A stretch of DNA of 64,000 nt, from positions 1 through 64,000 of the forward strand of contig NZ_LGDV01000238.1 of assembly GCF_001280015.1 (NCBI RefSeq), in the 5' to 3' direction. Origin of the DNA: Streptomyces sp. MMG1121 (lineage in GTDB: Bacteria; Actinomycetota; Actinomycetes; Streptomycetales; Streptomycetaceae). Both the position numbers and the translations under genes were made by a program. Of this stretch, positions 25,582-34,850 are shown one piece after another. The notes below the pieces were generated by a model that worked only from the letters and a program-made list of their open reading frames with translations, was not told where the DNA came from and searched no databases. Numbering within the stretch: the first letter of the stretch is position 1; the number at the start of each line of letters is the position of its first letter.

Positions 25582-26183
25582 GCCTGGCCCCCTTCTCCGG
25601 CAGCGGCCGTGCCTGCGTACGGCTCGGCGTTGTGCGCGCGGAAGGCTTCGACCTGGGCGCTGAAACTGGGCAGGTCGTCGGCGACGAAGTGGCGGGCGTG
25701 AGCGGGGACCACCAGGGCCCGTCCGGAAACGGCCCGTGTCTCTCCGCGCGGGATGAACGCCTTCCGCTCCCGGTCGTCCAGGTTTTCGTTGGCGGCGATC
25801 TCGAAACCGATCACCCGTCCACTGTTGCCGGCCTCGATCACGACATCCAGGACCGTGCCGATCTCCGTCCCCTGATCCGTGAGGACGGGCGCGCCGATGA
25901 CCTGGCCGTGTCCGGCTTCGTCTGCTCCCACGACCAAGTCCCGCTTCTCCAGGACCGCCTCACTGAGAATCATCACGGCGGACGGTCCGATGGCGTGCAC
26001 TTCTGAGAAAGGCAGGCTCTCCTTGAGGGGGCCTGCCAGCAGGCCGCGCCCGCTCAGAGTGAAGCCGGTGATCCGGCCCGCCTGAGGGTCGAAGACGGTG
26101 TCCCGAATCTGGGCGACGGCCTCGCCGCCCAGCGTCACGACTACCCGTTTGGTCAGTTCCGAGGCCAGCATGAGTGTGATCAC
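25578..26183 (-). CDS. PRC-barrel domain protein
   Basis: A 201-residue protein with two PRC-barrel repeats (TLGGEAVAQIRDTVFDPQAG, RITGFTL; then APVLTDQGTEIGTVLDVVIE, SGRVIGFEI) and a C-terminal region with FIPRGETRAVSGRALVVPAH. Start GTG 26183 is chosen because GGGAGGG lies 7 bases upstream and it overlaps the stop of the preceding small gene (GTGA). It forms an operon with that membrane peptide and the second PRC gene. Confidence 0.8.
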   Translation of the reverse strand: MITLMLASELTKRVVVTLGGEAVAQIRDTVFDPQAGRITGFTLSGRGLLAGPLKESLPFSEVHAIGPSAVMILSEAVLEKRDLVVGADEAGHGQVIGAPVLTDQGTEIGTVLDVVIEAGNSGRVIGFEIAANENLDDRERKAFIPRGETRAVSGRALVVPAHARHFVADDLPSFSAQVEAFRAHNAEPYAGTAAAGEGGQA

Positions 26184-26326
26184 CGGGGACCCTCCCGGCT
26201 GGGCCGGTTGCCCGTACGTACCGCGATCACCGTGCCGCTGCGGCGTCTGGCCTGAACCGTCAGCGTCGCGGCGGTGAGCAAGCCCACCGCCGCGATGACG
26301 AAGACCATCCAGCTCCACCACTCCAT
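26180..26326 (-). CDS. Single-pass membrane miniprotein (48 aa)
   Basis: ATG 26326 is preceded by TAGGAGGA and begins MEWWSWMVFVIAAVGLLTAA, one membrane helix, then a basic tail (QARRRSGTVIAVRTGNRP). Its TGA overlaps the GTG of the PRC-barrel gene. Translational coupling suggests it anchors or works with the PRC proteins. Confidence 0.7.
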   Translation of the reverse strand: MEWWSWMVFVIAAVGLLTAATLTVQARRRSGTVIAVRTGNRPSREGPR

Positions 26327-26450
26327 CGCCGAGTTCCTCCTACCGTCCGTCTTCGCCGCCGGCCGTCGTTCTGTCCGGCGGCCCCTCAGCTATCCGTTTG
26401 CCCGCAGTACGGGTTCGCACGCCTTCCGCGGTAGGGGTCGGCGGACCAGG

Positions 26451-26830
26451 TCACCCCTGGGAGTGACTCCGCCGGGGCAGGCGTACGACAGTGGCGAAGA
26501 ACTCGCCGATCTGGCGTACGGCGGCGATGTACTGGTCGAGGTCGACGGGCATGGTGACGTAGGCGTTGGCTTGTAGCTTGTAGCTTGTAGCTGTGCAGGA
26601 TGTCTTCTTCCTTCGAGGACGTCGTCAAAACGACCACCGGAACGTGCACGAGATCCTCGTCGGACTTGATGCGTTCGAGCGTCTGACGGCCGTCGTGCTG
26701 ATCTTCTTGCGGAGCGCCAGACCGATGCCGGTGCAGGAGTAGGCCGTCTCCCCCGCGCGGTCGCTGGAAGACGGCGAAAACCTTCTCTGCGAACCCCGGC
26801 AGCAACTCGGCTGCGTCGAACCGCACTTGC
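26451..26830 (-). pseudogene. Fused remains of a histidine kinase and a response regulator
   Basis: The 5' part (PGFAEKVFAVFQR, then GIGLALRKKI in the next frame) is the end of a phytochrome-type histidine kinase. It runs into the second half of an Rcp1-like response regulator (DGRQTLERIKSDEDLVHVPV, VVLTTSSKEEDILHSYKLQA). The phospho-acceptor half is gone. After YKLQA a 7-bp repeat expansion shifts the frame; the correct ending (VDLDQYIAAVRQIGEFFATV, stop at 26451) follows in another frame. Confidence 0.65.
26570..26590. repeat. Three tandem copies of CTTGTAG inside the response-regulator remnant
   Basis: Three perfect 7-bp copies. On the coding (minus) strand they encode YKLQ repeated out of frame. 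Two copies would restore the expected YKLQANAYV reading, so one extra copy explains the frameshift. Confidence 0.85.
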
Positions 26831-27254
26831 TACCGCCGGACCCGCTGCTTCGCGGTGAGGAGAACCCCAACGGGATACCGCATGCCCCAAGGGAGACACC
26901 CACCAGCGAGATCACCGTCACCCAGGGCCGAAAGCCTCAGTAGCGAGGTGCCGGTGGCGGAGGGGAGCCGAAGCCGCGATCCGGCTGACGCATACTCGTC
27001 GGGCGTGACCGACACCCTGATTGGGTGGCCCGTTGAGGGGTATCCGTGGCTCTGCCGCGCCGCACCTGGGGAGGTTGTGGCGCGGTTCCGACCTCTGCCC
27101 CGTCGTTTCCCACCGATGGCGACGAGCCAGAGGTCTTCCGTCGCCCTGTACAGAGCAACGCATCAGGAGCGCTCCAGCGCCGTCCAAGAGCGGTTCGTCC
27201 GCGCCTGGACGCCGCCCCTGAGCGCCAACAAGCCGCGACGCCGGAAGGGGCTGT
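26831..27254. other. Stretch without a supported gene
   Basis: Frames on both strands are Arg/Pro-rich with no recognisable motif. Confidence 0.4.
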
Positions 27255-27971
27255 ATGACCGACGTGGAGGTGGCGGACACCGACAGCAGCAGACCCTGCC
27301 CACCCGAGGCGGCCTCCGCGGGGGCCCGGTGGCGGGCGTGGCTTCTGCAGGGGCTGAGTGAGCGCACGGCCCGCCACCCCGGTCCGCACCCCGAACGGCC
27401 CGACGGTATCAAGATCGCAGCGATCTTCATCCTGGCGATCCTGACCACGTCGTTCGGATCGCGTGTGCCCCGGGCCTTCGAACTGCGCGTAACGGAGGTA
27501 CGTCTGGATGCGGAGGCACGGCGTATCGTCGATCGGGCCGCCGCGGGTCGACCACTGCAGCTGATCGCCCACAAGCCGCCGGGGCGCCACCTGCAGCCCT
27601 CGGAGCGCATCCCGCATGGGCTCACCCGCGCCCCCATCAGCGGACCGCCTCTCTTCCTCGAAGTGTCTGTGCAGGATTCGTCGGACTTCACGGCGGATGT
27701 CACCGTCCACGGCACCGAACCGGACGGAGCGGCCCGGCTCACGATGCAGAGTCCGGCGGTCCCCAACACCATCGCGGCGATCCTGCTGGCGTTGCGGGAC
27801 CGCACAGGCGAGGTTCCGCATGTGTACTTCAACTGGTCCGAGGGCGGGCCGGTGAGCCGTCTGCTCCGCTTCCTGGTCTTCGGCGGCGGTGAGGTGGCCA
27901 CGGTCACCCGTGAGGTGCTGCGCCGCGCCGAGCCGGACCCGGAGCGGCGGCCGCGGGTCCACGTGAGTTGA
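27255..27971 (+). CDS. C-terminal domain of an APC-type amino-acid transporter, N-terminally truncated
   Basis: A 238-residue frame from ATG 27255. After ~45 disordered residues comes PDGIKIAAIFILAILTTSFG (one membrane or re-entrant segment), then the cytoplasmic tail typical of Streptomyces APC-superfamily transporters: SRVPRAFELRVTEVRLDAEA, SPAVPNTIAAILLALRDRTG, HVYFNWSEGGPVSRLLRFLV, GGGEVATVTREVLRRAEPD. The ~12-helix transport core is missing, so it cannot transport. It is either a relic with a chance start or a separated regulatory domain. Confidence 0.6.
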   Translation: MTDVEVADTDSSRPCPPEAASAGARWRAWLLQGLSERTARHPGPHPERPDGIKIAAIFILAILTTSFGSRVPRAFELRVTEVRLDAEARRIVDRAAAGRPLQLIAHKPPGRHLQPSERIPHGLTRAPISGPPLFLEVSVQDSSDFTADVTVHGTEPDGAARLTMQSPAVPNTIAAILLALRDRTGEVPHVYFNWSEGGPVSRLLRFLVFGGGEVATVTREVLRRAEPDPERRPRVHVS

Positions 27972-27973
27972 GT

Positions 27974-30115
27974 TCAACCGTCCTGGTGAGCCCGGAGGAC
28001 GAGCATGGAGTGGGCCTCGACCTCCACCTCGCTGCCGCCCTTGATCAGCGGCCGATACTCGGTGTACGGGATGGCGGTGTCCACCTCCACCGCCCACCAC
28101 GGATCGAGCCCTTCGGGAACGGTGAAGCCGAGGGCCTGGCTGTGGGCGTTGAAGAGCAAGAGGAACGAGTCGTCCTCCACGCGTAGGCCCCGCAGGTCGG
28201 GTTCCGTGATGGCCTTGCCGTTGAGATGGACCATCAGGGACCTGGCGAAGCCGGTGTGCCAGTCAGTCTCGGTCATCTCGCTCCCGGTGGGGGTGAACCA
28301 GGTGATGTCCTTCACCGCCTCGCCGGATACGTGCGCTGCCCGTCCCCTGAAGAAGCGTCGCCGACGGAAGACGGGGTGCTCGCGGCGCAGCGCGATCAGT
28401 GTGCGGGTGAAGTCGAGCAGTTCACTGCCTTCGGCGACGTTCGGCCAGTCGATCCAGGTCAGCTCGGTGTCCTGGCAGTAGGCGTTGTTGTTGCCGTGCT
28501 GGGTCCGGCCGAGTTCGTCGCCGTGCAGCAGCATCGGCACGCCCTGGGAGAGCAGCAGTGTGGTGAGGAGGCTGCGCTGTTGACGAGCGCGGAGCGCGAG
28601 GATGTCGCGATCGTGGGTGGGGCCTTCGGCGCCGCAGTTCCATGACCGGTTGTGGTTCTCGCCGTCGCAGTTGTCCTCGCCGTTGGCCTGGTTGTGCTTG
28701 CCGTTGTACGAGACGAGGTCGCGCAGGGTGAAGCCGTCGTGCGCGGTGACGAAGTTGACCGAGGCGTAGGGCCGGCGGCCGTCGTTCTGGTACAGGTCGG
28801 AGGAGCCGGTGAGGCGGGAGGCGAACTCGCCGAGTGTGCCGCCCTCGCCCCGCCAGAAGTCGCGTACCGTGTCGCGGTACTTGCCGTTCCACTCCGTCCA
28901 CAGCGGCGGGAAGTTGCCGACCTGATAGCCGCCGTCGCCGACGTCCCAGGGCTCGGCGATGAGTTTCACCTGGGAGATGACCGGATCCTGCTGGACGAGG
29001 TCGAAGAAGGACGAGAGCCGGTCCACCTCGTGGAACTGGCGGGCCAGGGTGGCGGCCAGGTCGAAACGGAAGCCGTCGACGTGCATCTCGGTCACCCAGT
29101 ACCGAAGCGAGTCCATGATCAGCTGCAGGGTGTGTGGGTGGTTCATCCGCAGGCTGTTGCCCGTGCCGGTGGTGTCCCAGTAGAAGCGCGGATCCTCCTG
29201 GGACAGGCGGTAGTATGCCGCGTTGTCCAGTCCACGGAGCGACAGAACGGGCCCGAGGTGGTTTCCCTCGGCGGTGTGGTTGTAGACGACGTCGAGGATG
29301 ACCTCGATGCCCGCCTCGTGCAGGGCCTTGACCATCGACCGGAACTCCTGCACCTGCTCGCCCCGCTGCCCCGACGAGCAGTAGGCGTTGTGCGGGGCGA
29401 AGAAGCCGATGGTGTTGTACCCCCAGTAGTTCGACAGCCCCCGCTCCACCAACGCGTGGTCCTGGACAAACTGGTGGACCGGCATCAACTCGACTGCGGT
29501 GACACCGAGTTTGACGAAGTAGTCAAGCATGGCCGGGTGCGCCAGTGCGGCGTACGTGCCGCGCATCGCCTCCGGTATCGCCGGGTGGGCCTTCGTCATG
29601 CCCTTCACATGGGCCTCGTAGATGACGGTCTCGTGATACGGGGTCCGTGGCGGGTGGTCACTGCCCCAGTCGAAGAAGGGGTTCACCACCACCGACTTCG
29701 GTGCGTACGGCGCGGAGTCCAGGTCGTTGCGCCGACCCGGAGCATCGAAGTGGTAGGGGAACAGCGCCTCGTTCCACTCGACCTCACCCTCGATCGCCCT
29801 GGCGTAAGGGTCGAGCAGCAGCTTGCCCGGGTTGCAGCGCTCACCACGCTCGGGCCGGTACGGTCCATGGACGCGGAGCCCGTAGCGCCGTCCTGGGCCG
29901 ACGTCCGGCAAGTAGATGTGGTGGACGAAGCCATCCACTTCCTTCAGGGTGACGCGCTCCTCGGCACCGTCCTCATCGAATAGACACAGCTCCACGTGCT
30001 CCGCCACTTCGGAGAACACAGCGAAGTTCGTCCCGGCACCGTCGAAGGCCGCGCCCAATGGCGACATCTGTCCCGGTCGCGGGCCTACCTCGGTGCTTTC
30101 CTGCCAGATACGCAC
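27974..30115 (-). CDS. glgX: Glycogen debranching enzyme GlgX
   Basis: A full-length 713-residue protein. It has an N-terminal CBM48 domain (GTNFAVFSEVAEHVELCLFD) and a GH13 barrel with all conserved regions: DVVYNHTAEG, GFRFDLAAT (nucleophile Asp), KLIAEPWD (acid/base Glu) and VNFVTAHDGFTLRD (third Asp). It also has the GlgX-typical NNAYCQDTELTWIDW and a C-terminal beta domain. It hydrolyses alpha-1,6 branches in limit-dextrins of glycogen. Start GTG 30115 with GGGGAGAGG upstream. No other glg gene is nearby, so it is an accessory copy. Confidence 0.95.
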   Translation of the reverse strand: MRIWQESTEVGPRPGQMSPLGAAFDGAGTNFAVFSEVAEHVELCLFDEDGAEERVTLKEVDGFVHHIYLPDVGPGRRYGLRVHGPYRPERGERCNPGKLLLDPYARAIEGEVEWNEALFPYHFDAPGRRNDLDSAPYAPKSVVVNPFFDWGSDHPPRTPYHETVIYEAHVKGMTKAHPAIPEAMRGTYAALAHPAMLDYFVKLGVTAVELMPVHQFVQDHALVERGLSNYWGYNTIGFFAPHNAYCSSGQRGEQVQEFRSMVKALHEAGIEVILDVVYNHTAEGNHLGPVLSLRGLDNAAYYRLSQEDPRFYWDTTGTGNSLRMNHPHTLQLIMDSLRYWVTEMHVDGFRFDLAATLARQFHEVDRLSSFFDLVQQDPVISQVKLIAEPWDVGDGGYQVGNFPPLWTEWNGKYRDTVRDFWRGEGGTLGEFASRLTGSSDLYQNDGRRPYASVNFVTAHDGFTLRDLVSYNGKHNQANGEDNCDGENHNRSWNCGAEGPTHDRDILALRARQQRSLLTTLLLSQGVPMLLHGDELGRTQHGNNNAYCQDTELTWIDWPNVAEGSELLDFTRTLIALRREHPVFRRRRFFRGRAAHVSGEAVKDITWFTPTGSEMTETDWHTGFARSLMVHLNGKAITEPDLRGLRVEDDSFLLLFNAHSQALGFTVPEGLDPWWAVEVDTAIPYTEYRPLIKGGSEVEVEAHSMLVLRAHQDG

Positions 30116-30516
30116 GTCACGCCTCTCCCCAACGCGGATCGTGGGCAGGGCAGCCCCGCCTTGTCAGTTCCCTTTTGCCCACGTCACCGATGAGCATGCG
30201 CGTTGCGGGCCCTGTACGACCAAGGGATGACGTGTATGGCGTCGCAGCACATCGTTGACGCACGTCCAAGTGACTCGCCTCAGTGGCGGAGTCTGCTCTC
30301 CAGCGCGAGGGTGAGACGCCAGGGCAGCAGCTGTTTCAGTGCGCTCGGGCTGCTGCCCGCAAGCCCTCCGGGATAGTGCCCGAGGGAGCGGGGACTGCTC
30401 GAAGCGCCCTCCGGGTGGACAGAGGCGTCTCGGAGCTGCGAGTCAGGACGGCGCATCCTCAGCATCATGCTGAGGTGTAGGCCACTGCCAACGCCGCCTT
30501 GGTCGAGCCCTGCTGA
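30116..30516. other. Intergenic stretch, no clear gene
   Basis: This holds the leftward glgX promoter region. A leftward frame at 30280-30468 (ending SALKQLLPWRLTLALESRLR) might be the tail of a lost enzyme gene, but I cannot name it. Confidence 0.4.
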
Positions 30517-30966
30517 TCAGAGCGGCGAGCGGCTACGCGGCACCCACGTCAAGGGGCACACAGCGCCGTACAGCTGGTTGAACGTGTCCCGCAATACCGG
30601 GCGGTCCGGCGGTGCGGCGGTCACCAGTGTCTGCTCCAGAAGCTGCCGGCGGCGCTGACGTGTCGCTTCTAGCACACCCTTTCCGGCGCCAGTGAGAGAG
30701 AACTCGCCGGACGGTAGGCGCCGTACCAGCGTGCGCTGAACCAAGTGGTCGAGCAATCGGGTCGCCCACGAGGCGCTGACGCGCAGGTCCCCGGCAATCC
30801 GGTCAGGATCGGTTGGCTGGGTGCCCAGAGCGAGCAGAATGCGCATCTGCCCCTCAGAAACCGTGGGGGCGACGTCCTCATGAGCCTGCTGCCACAGCTT
30901 GATCATCGCTTCGGCAACGTGTTCCGCAGCGGGACTCGCTTCGGCGCGTTCGGGTTCCACTGACAT
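30517..30966 (-). CDS. MarR-family transcriptional regulator
   Basis: A 149-residue winged-helix protein: VSEGQMRILLALGTQPTDPD, IAGDLRVSASWATRLLDHLV (helix-turn-helix), VRRLPSGEFSLTGAGKGVLE (wing). GAGGAAGGGG lies upstream of ATG 30966. It has the same general layout as the MarR gene at 21031 but is clearly diverged. No obvious target gene adjoins it. Confidence 0.8.
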   Translation of the reverse strand: MSVEPERAEASPAAEHVAEAMIKLWQQAHEDVAPTVSEGQMRILLALGTQPTDPDRIAGDLRVSASWATRLLDHLVQRTLVRRLPSGEFSLTGAGKGVLEATRQRRRQLLEQTLVTAAPPDRPVLRDTFNQLYGAVCPLTWVPRSRSPL

Positions 30967-31091
30967 GGCTTTCCCCTTCCTCGATGCCGTCGGGTACGCG
31001 CTTACCCGCCCGACGGGTCATCAGCCCCGTCTCTCCGTTCGAAAAGGCTGTGAGCTGGGACAGGAAGTAAATAATATGCAGAATTTCTCGG

Positions 31092-31400
31092 TCATCCGGG
31101 TGATGCGGTCTGCGGTGCTGATATTTCCCCCTTCCTCGAATTTCCGTTGAAGTGCCCTGCAAGGTCTGACACGGCATCTTCCGCAGCCTCGTAGGCGTCA
31201 AGAATCCTGGCGACACCGGTGAGCTTCAGAAGTTGTCGTAACTGCACCTGCACCCTGACCAGCGCCGACCTCGCACCGGTTTCATGCGCATGCCTGCCGA
31301 CGGGCCGCCAGAAGGGCATTCAGCCCCGCCGAATCGCAGAACGGGACACCGGCGAGGTCCAGCACGAATGAACTGTTCATCGGAATCGATGAGGTTTCAG
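31092..31400 (-). pseudogene. STAS-domain anti-sigma antagonist, frameshifted
   Basis: FVLDLAGVPFCDSAGLNALL (with the phospho-acceptor Ser of CDSAG) lies in one frame to about 31310. It continues in the next as RHAHETGARSALVRVQVQLR, QLLKLTGVARILDAYEAAED to the stop at 31092. This is a SpoIIAA/RsbV-type antagonist missing its first ~45 residues and carrying a one-base shift. Confidence 0.65.
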
Positions 31401-31869
31401 AACTCGGTTCGAAATGTCGGGCCGGTTCGTCTCCGTCGACGGCCGCCGTACCTGGACGGCGCCTTGCGAGACCGCACCAACATCGACCTGGTGGCCGGCA
31501 CCTACACCATGGTGGTCATCGATCCCCCCGCCCAACGCCCCCCGCCCCTGCCCTCGACCGAGGGCGCTCACCTCGTGGCCCCAGATTCGGCCGCTGTGCT
31601 CCTGGTGGACGCCTAGCAGGGCGACCCTGAAGCGTGGACAGCGGCCTACCGGGGCGGCGAGGCCCAAGCCAGCACAGCAGCTGAAAAACTGCGCGCACTG
31701 GTGGCCTGCCACGGACCGCGGCTGCGGACTCCAGGTCGCCCTGCGCCCACTCTTGTGCATCTTGGACGATGCGGGGAGATCGCCCGAGCCTGTCTGCGGG
31801 GCGTACTGAGCAGGGGTGGCGAGATCCAAAGAGCGCAACCAGCGGTCAGAAATCTCTGCGGCGGGATGG
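31401..31869. other. Stretch without a supported gene
   Basis: A rightward frame to 31616 (RDRTNIDLVAGTYTMVVIDP) has protein-like composition but no recognised family. The rest looks like decayed sequence. Confidence 0.35.
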
Positions 31870-32325
31870 TCAGCTCGCCTTCTTGGCGAGTTCGGCGAGG
31901 AACACGGCGAGGCCGCCGCCGAGCTGCTGCGCGGCACTGCGGCATTCGGCCGGCGCCGAAGTCGTAGAACCGTGCCCACTGCGGCTCGACCGCGATACGC
32001 GCCATCTGGTGGTACATGGCCCGGCAGTTCCGCTCGAACTCGGCCGCGTACTCGGCGTCGAGGTTCTTCCGCGGGGCCGCGAGGCACTCCGGAACCACCC
32101 CGTCGACGATGGTGAGGTGCACGACGCCGCGCACCGACAGCGCCTTGGCCGAGCTGTCCCCGGCGTCGATGGCCAGGGCAACCTCGGGGCGAGCGGACAA
32201 CGCTCTCACCTTGGGCGCCGTGGCCGCGGTGGACATGACGATCTCGTCGCCGGTCCAGAAGATCCCGATCGGGACGACGTGTGGCCGCCCGTCGAGCCCG
32301 TGCTCAGCGAGGCCAGGAAGATCCG
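31870..32325 (-). pseudogene. Pyridoxamine 5'-phosphate oxidase-like (FMN-binding) fragment, frameshifted
   Basis: Leftward codons GRPHVVPIGIFWTGDEIVMS, PEVALAIDAGDSSAKALSVR, GVVHLTIVDGVVPECLAAPR and EPQWARFYDFGAGRMP match split-barrel PPOX-type proteins. After GRMP the correct ending (AAQQLGGGLAVFLAELAKKA) is in another frame and stops at 31870. The first ~20 residues are lost at the junction with the transposase-like sequence. Confidence 0.65.
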
Positions 32326-33055
32326 ACGGAAGTGGAACACCCGCACCAGCCGGGACACCGTGCGCAACCTGGAGGCCATCGCCCAGGATCTGATTCTCGC
32401 TCCGGTGATGGCTTCCTACCGTCGCGTGATGGCTTCCTACCGTCGCGGCGACTTCGCTCGGTGGTCTGGCCACATCGCGGTCGACGACACTCCGGTTCCG
32501 GTCTGGGGCAAAGAGCCGGACTACCACCAGGACCGGGCCTCGCTTGAGATCACCGCCGGGATGTACGTGAAGGGAGGAACGCGGAAGAAGTCGGGGCCCG
32601 GCGGCAAAGCTGCGGCCTCCATGAACACTGGCACCCGGCGCGGCACGGCAAACAAGCCCGTGCCTCGCAAGACCAAGTCGGCACGGGAGAAGACGGCCAA
32701 GGCGCCGGAGAAGAGGGAGTTCCGCTACACCATGATGGCCGCGTGCCCGGGCCATGGCCATGGCGACCTCGCCGGCGCCTACCCGGCGGTCTGCCTCGGC
32801 ATGATCCTTCACACCCCCGGCACCGAGCCCGGCCCGGCCGCCCTGCGCGCCATCCAGCCGGCCTTCGAACGAGGCCTGGTCAAAGACCTGTTCTGTGCCG
32901 ACCGGGGCATCACCCAGACCAAGCCTCACAACCTGCATCTGCAGCTGCTCAGACTCGGCCTCAACGCGGTGAAGCACTACAACGACGACAAGGTCGACCG
33001 GCAGGGAGTGTTCCGCGGTATGCAGCTGGTCGGTGGCGAGTTCACTGCCCTCTGA
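32326..33055 (+). pseudogene. Transposase-like protein, 5'-truncated, with a 21-bp internal duplication
   Basis: The rightward frame has two acidic motifs in a plausible DDE arrangement: WSGHIAVDDTPVPVWGKEPD and GLVKDLFCADRGITQTKPHN. A Lys-rich insert lies between them and it ends GVFRGMQLVGGEFTAL. It resembles actinomycete transposases of unassigned family. The N-terminus is missing. A perfect 21-bp tandem duplication (32406-32447) repeats VMASYRR in frame. Confidence 0.5.
32406..32447. repeat. 21-bp tandem duplication
   Basis: Two perfect copies of TGATGGCTTCCTACCGTCGC plus G, in frame with the transposase-like sequence. Confidence 0.9.
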
Positions 33056-33357
33056 TGCCCACCCCGCTCATCACTGCGGGCGCCATATACATCGACAGCC
33101 GCACGGACGAGGACCGCGCCCAGGCACTCAACTCCGCATCACGACCGACCGGTGTGGCGATGGGAGGCGGGTTGGCAGTGACGATGAAGAACACCGTGGT
33201 GGCTGTCCAGGCCAAGCTGCTGGAGGAGGCCCGCGTGCTCACCATTCCCGGGCGCGGTTTCGGGCCGGGCGGCGAGGGATACGTCCGCCTCACGGTGTGC
33301 GCCGGAACCGACCTGATCCGCGAGGCCGTACGGCGCATCACCGCCGTCAACTGGTAG
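33055..33357 (+). pseudogene. Aminotransferase C-terminal fragment
   Basis: The frame ends KLLEEARVLTIPGRGFGPGG, EGYVRLTVCAGTDLIREAVR and a stop at 33357. This is the C-terminal small domain of a class-I PLP aminotransferase, including the substrate-binding Arg in YVRLT. The catalytic Lys domain is missing; the first ~40 codons are unrelated. Confidence 0.6.
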
Positions 33358-33632
33358 CGCCTGAATCCGCTCGTCGCGACGATGGCATCACGTGGCACAG
33401 CGCAGATCCAGGCCGGCGCCTGGTCCGAGGAGCCGAGAGCGCGTTCCTGTCAGGGTCTTCATGCACGGTGTGCGTGGACACCTCAACGGTGGGTAGGTAC
33501 GAGAGCCGGTGGCTGTGGGACCGCGCCGCAGCGGCTCATCCGCCAGGGCGTGTCGGCGTCCGCCCGCCGGCAGCCGCCGATCATACTGGCGGCAAAGTGA
33601 CCCGACCGCGCGAACGGAGCCGGAGAACGGCG

Positions 33633-34625
33633 ATGACCCAGCCATTACCCGCGCCTGAGGCCGACCGTCAATCTGTGACCGGCAAAGTCCCCGAAGATCT
33701 GCTGCGCATGAGCGATCTGGACCCACCGACCCTGACAGAGCTGCTGGATCTGGCGGAAGCCATGAAGCAGGAGCCAATGGGGTGGGAGCACGACCTGCGA
33801 GGGGGCGCCATCGGATGTCTTTTCGAAAAGCCGTCGACCCGGACCCGCGTATCCCTGGCCGTGGCCGCCCATCGCCTCGGCATGGCGGCCATCGTGCTGA
33901 ACCGCCAGGAACTGCAGCTCGGCCATGGCGAGACCATCTCCGACACCGCCCGCGTCCTGTCGTCCTATCTCGACGCGATCACGGTGCGCACCTTCGCCCA
34001 CACCACGGTGGAGCAGTTGGCCGATGCCTCGACGGTGCCGGTCATCAACGCGTTGTCCAACTCCCACCACCCGTGCCAGTCCCTCGCCGACCTCCTCGCG
34101 CTGCGCGAGCACTTCAACACCCTGACCGGGATGACCGCGGCCTTCATCGGGGACGGCACAAGCAATACGTGCAACTCGTTCCTCGCGGCGTGCGCGGCCT
34201 CCGGCATGCACCTCACCATCGCCACCCCGCCCGGCTACGAGACGGACCAGAACATCCTCGGCGAGGCCCGTGAACTGATGGCACGAACGGGCGGTTCCGT
34301 GTCGCTCACGACCGAGCCCATCGAAGCCGTCGGCGCCGCGCAGGCCGTCTATGCCGAGGTATGGATCCCCATGGACAGACCCCACGAACACGTGCAACGG
34401 GCAAAACACCTGGCTGCCTACCGCGTCGACGACGCCCTGCTCGCCCATGCTCCCCGCGAGGCGGTGGCCATGCACTGCCTACCCGCCGTCCGCGGGCAGG
34501 AGATCACCTCAGAGGTGCTCGACGGCCCCCGATCCCTCGTGTGGCGCCAGGCGGAGAACCGGCTACCCACCGCCCAGGCGGTCCTGCACACCCTCATCAC
34601 CACAGCCCGCCGACGCACAACCTGA
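33633..34625 (+). CDS. argF: Ornithine carbamoyltransferase
   Basis: A 330-residue protein with the family landmarks in order: carbamoyl-phosphate loop FEKPSTRTRVS, HHPCQSLADLLALREHF, FIGDGTSNTCNSFL, and the HCLPA motif (AMHCLPAVRGQEITSEVLDG). It converts ornithine and carbamoyl phosphate to citrulline and phosphate. Start ATG 33633 has GGAGAA upstream. The usual SMG-type ornithine loop reads VWIPMDRPHEH, which is atypical, so substrate preference could differ. No arg gene adjoins it, so it is an orphan copy in a decayed region. Confidence 0.88.
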   Translation: MTQPLPAPEADRQSVTGKVPEDLLRMSDLDPPTLTELLDLAEAMKQEPMGWEHDLRGGAIGCLFEKPSTRTRVSLAVAAHRLGMAAIVLNRQELQLGHGETISDTARVLSSYLDAITVRTFAHTTVEQLADASTVPVINALSNSHHPCQSLADLLALREHFNTLTGMTAAFIGDGTSNTCNSFLAACAASGMHLTIATPPGYETDQNILGEARELMARTGGSVSLTTEPIEAVGAAQAVYAEVWIPMDRPHEHVQRAKHLAAYRVDDALLAHAPREAVAMHCLPAVRGQEITSEVLDGPRSLVWRQAENRLPTAQAVLHTLITTARRRTT

Positions 34626-34850
34626 CCGCCGGGAGGGCCGCGGTCGCCGCGCTCGGCTCCAGCACCGACCTGGCTCGACCTCCCTGTTCAAACAGCATGG
34701 ATCGTCACGCGGCCACGGCTCAGATACCGAGCGACCTCCGAGGAGTAATTGTCAAGAGCTGTGGATCAGGGCGAATCGAGTGGGATCATTCGCGTCATAT
34801 GTTCCTGGGACTCCCTGCCCGTCTCCGAACAGACGCTGATGCGCCGGGCC

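Noticed and set aside
28652..29983. Long rightward open frame (~440 codons) opposite glgX
   Set aside because: It is antisense to a fully conserved GlgX with all catalytic motifs. Long antisense frames are expected in DNA of this GC content, and its protein has no recognisable motif.
31646..32977. Leftward open frame of ~440 codons across the PPOX fragment and transposase-like gene
   Set aside because: Only the PPOX-like third has a family match. The upstream two thirds are antisense to the transposase-like frame and low in meaningful motifs.
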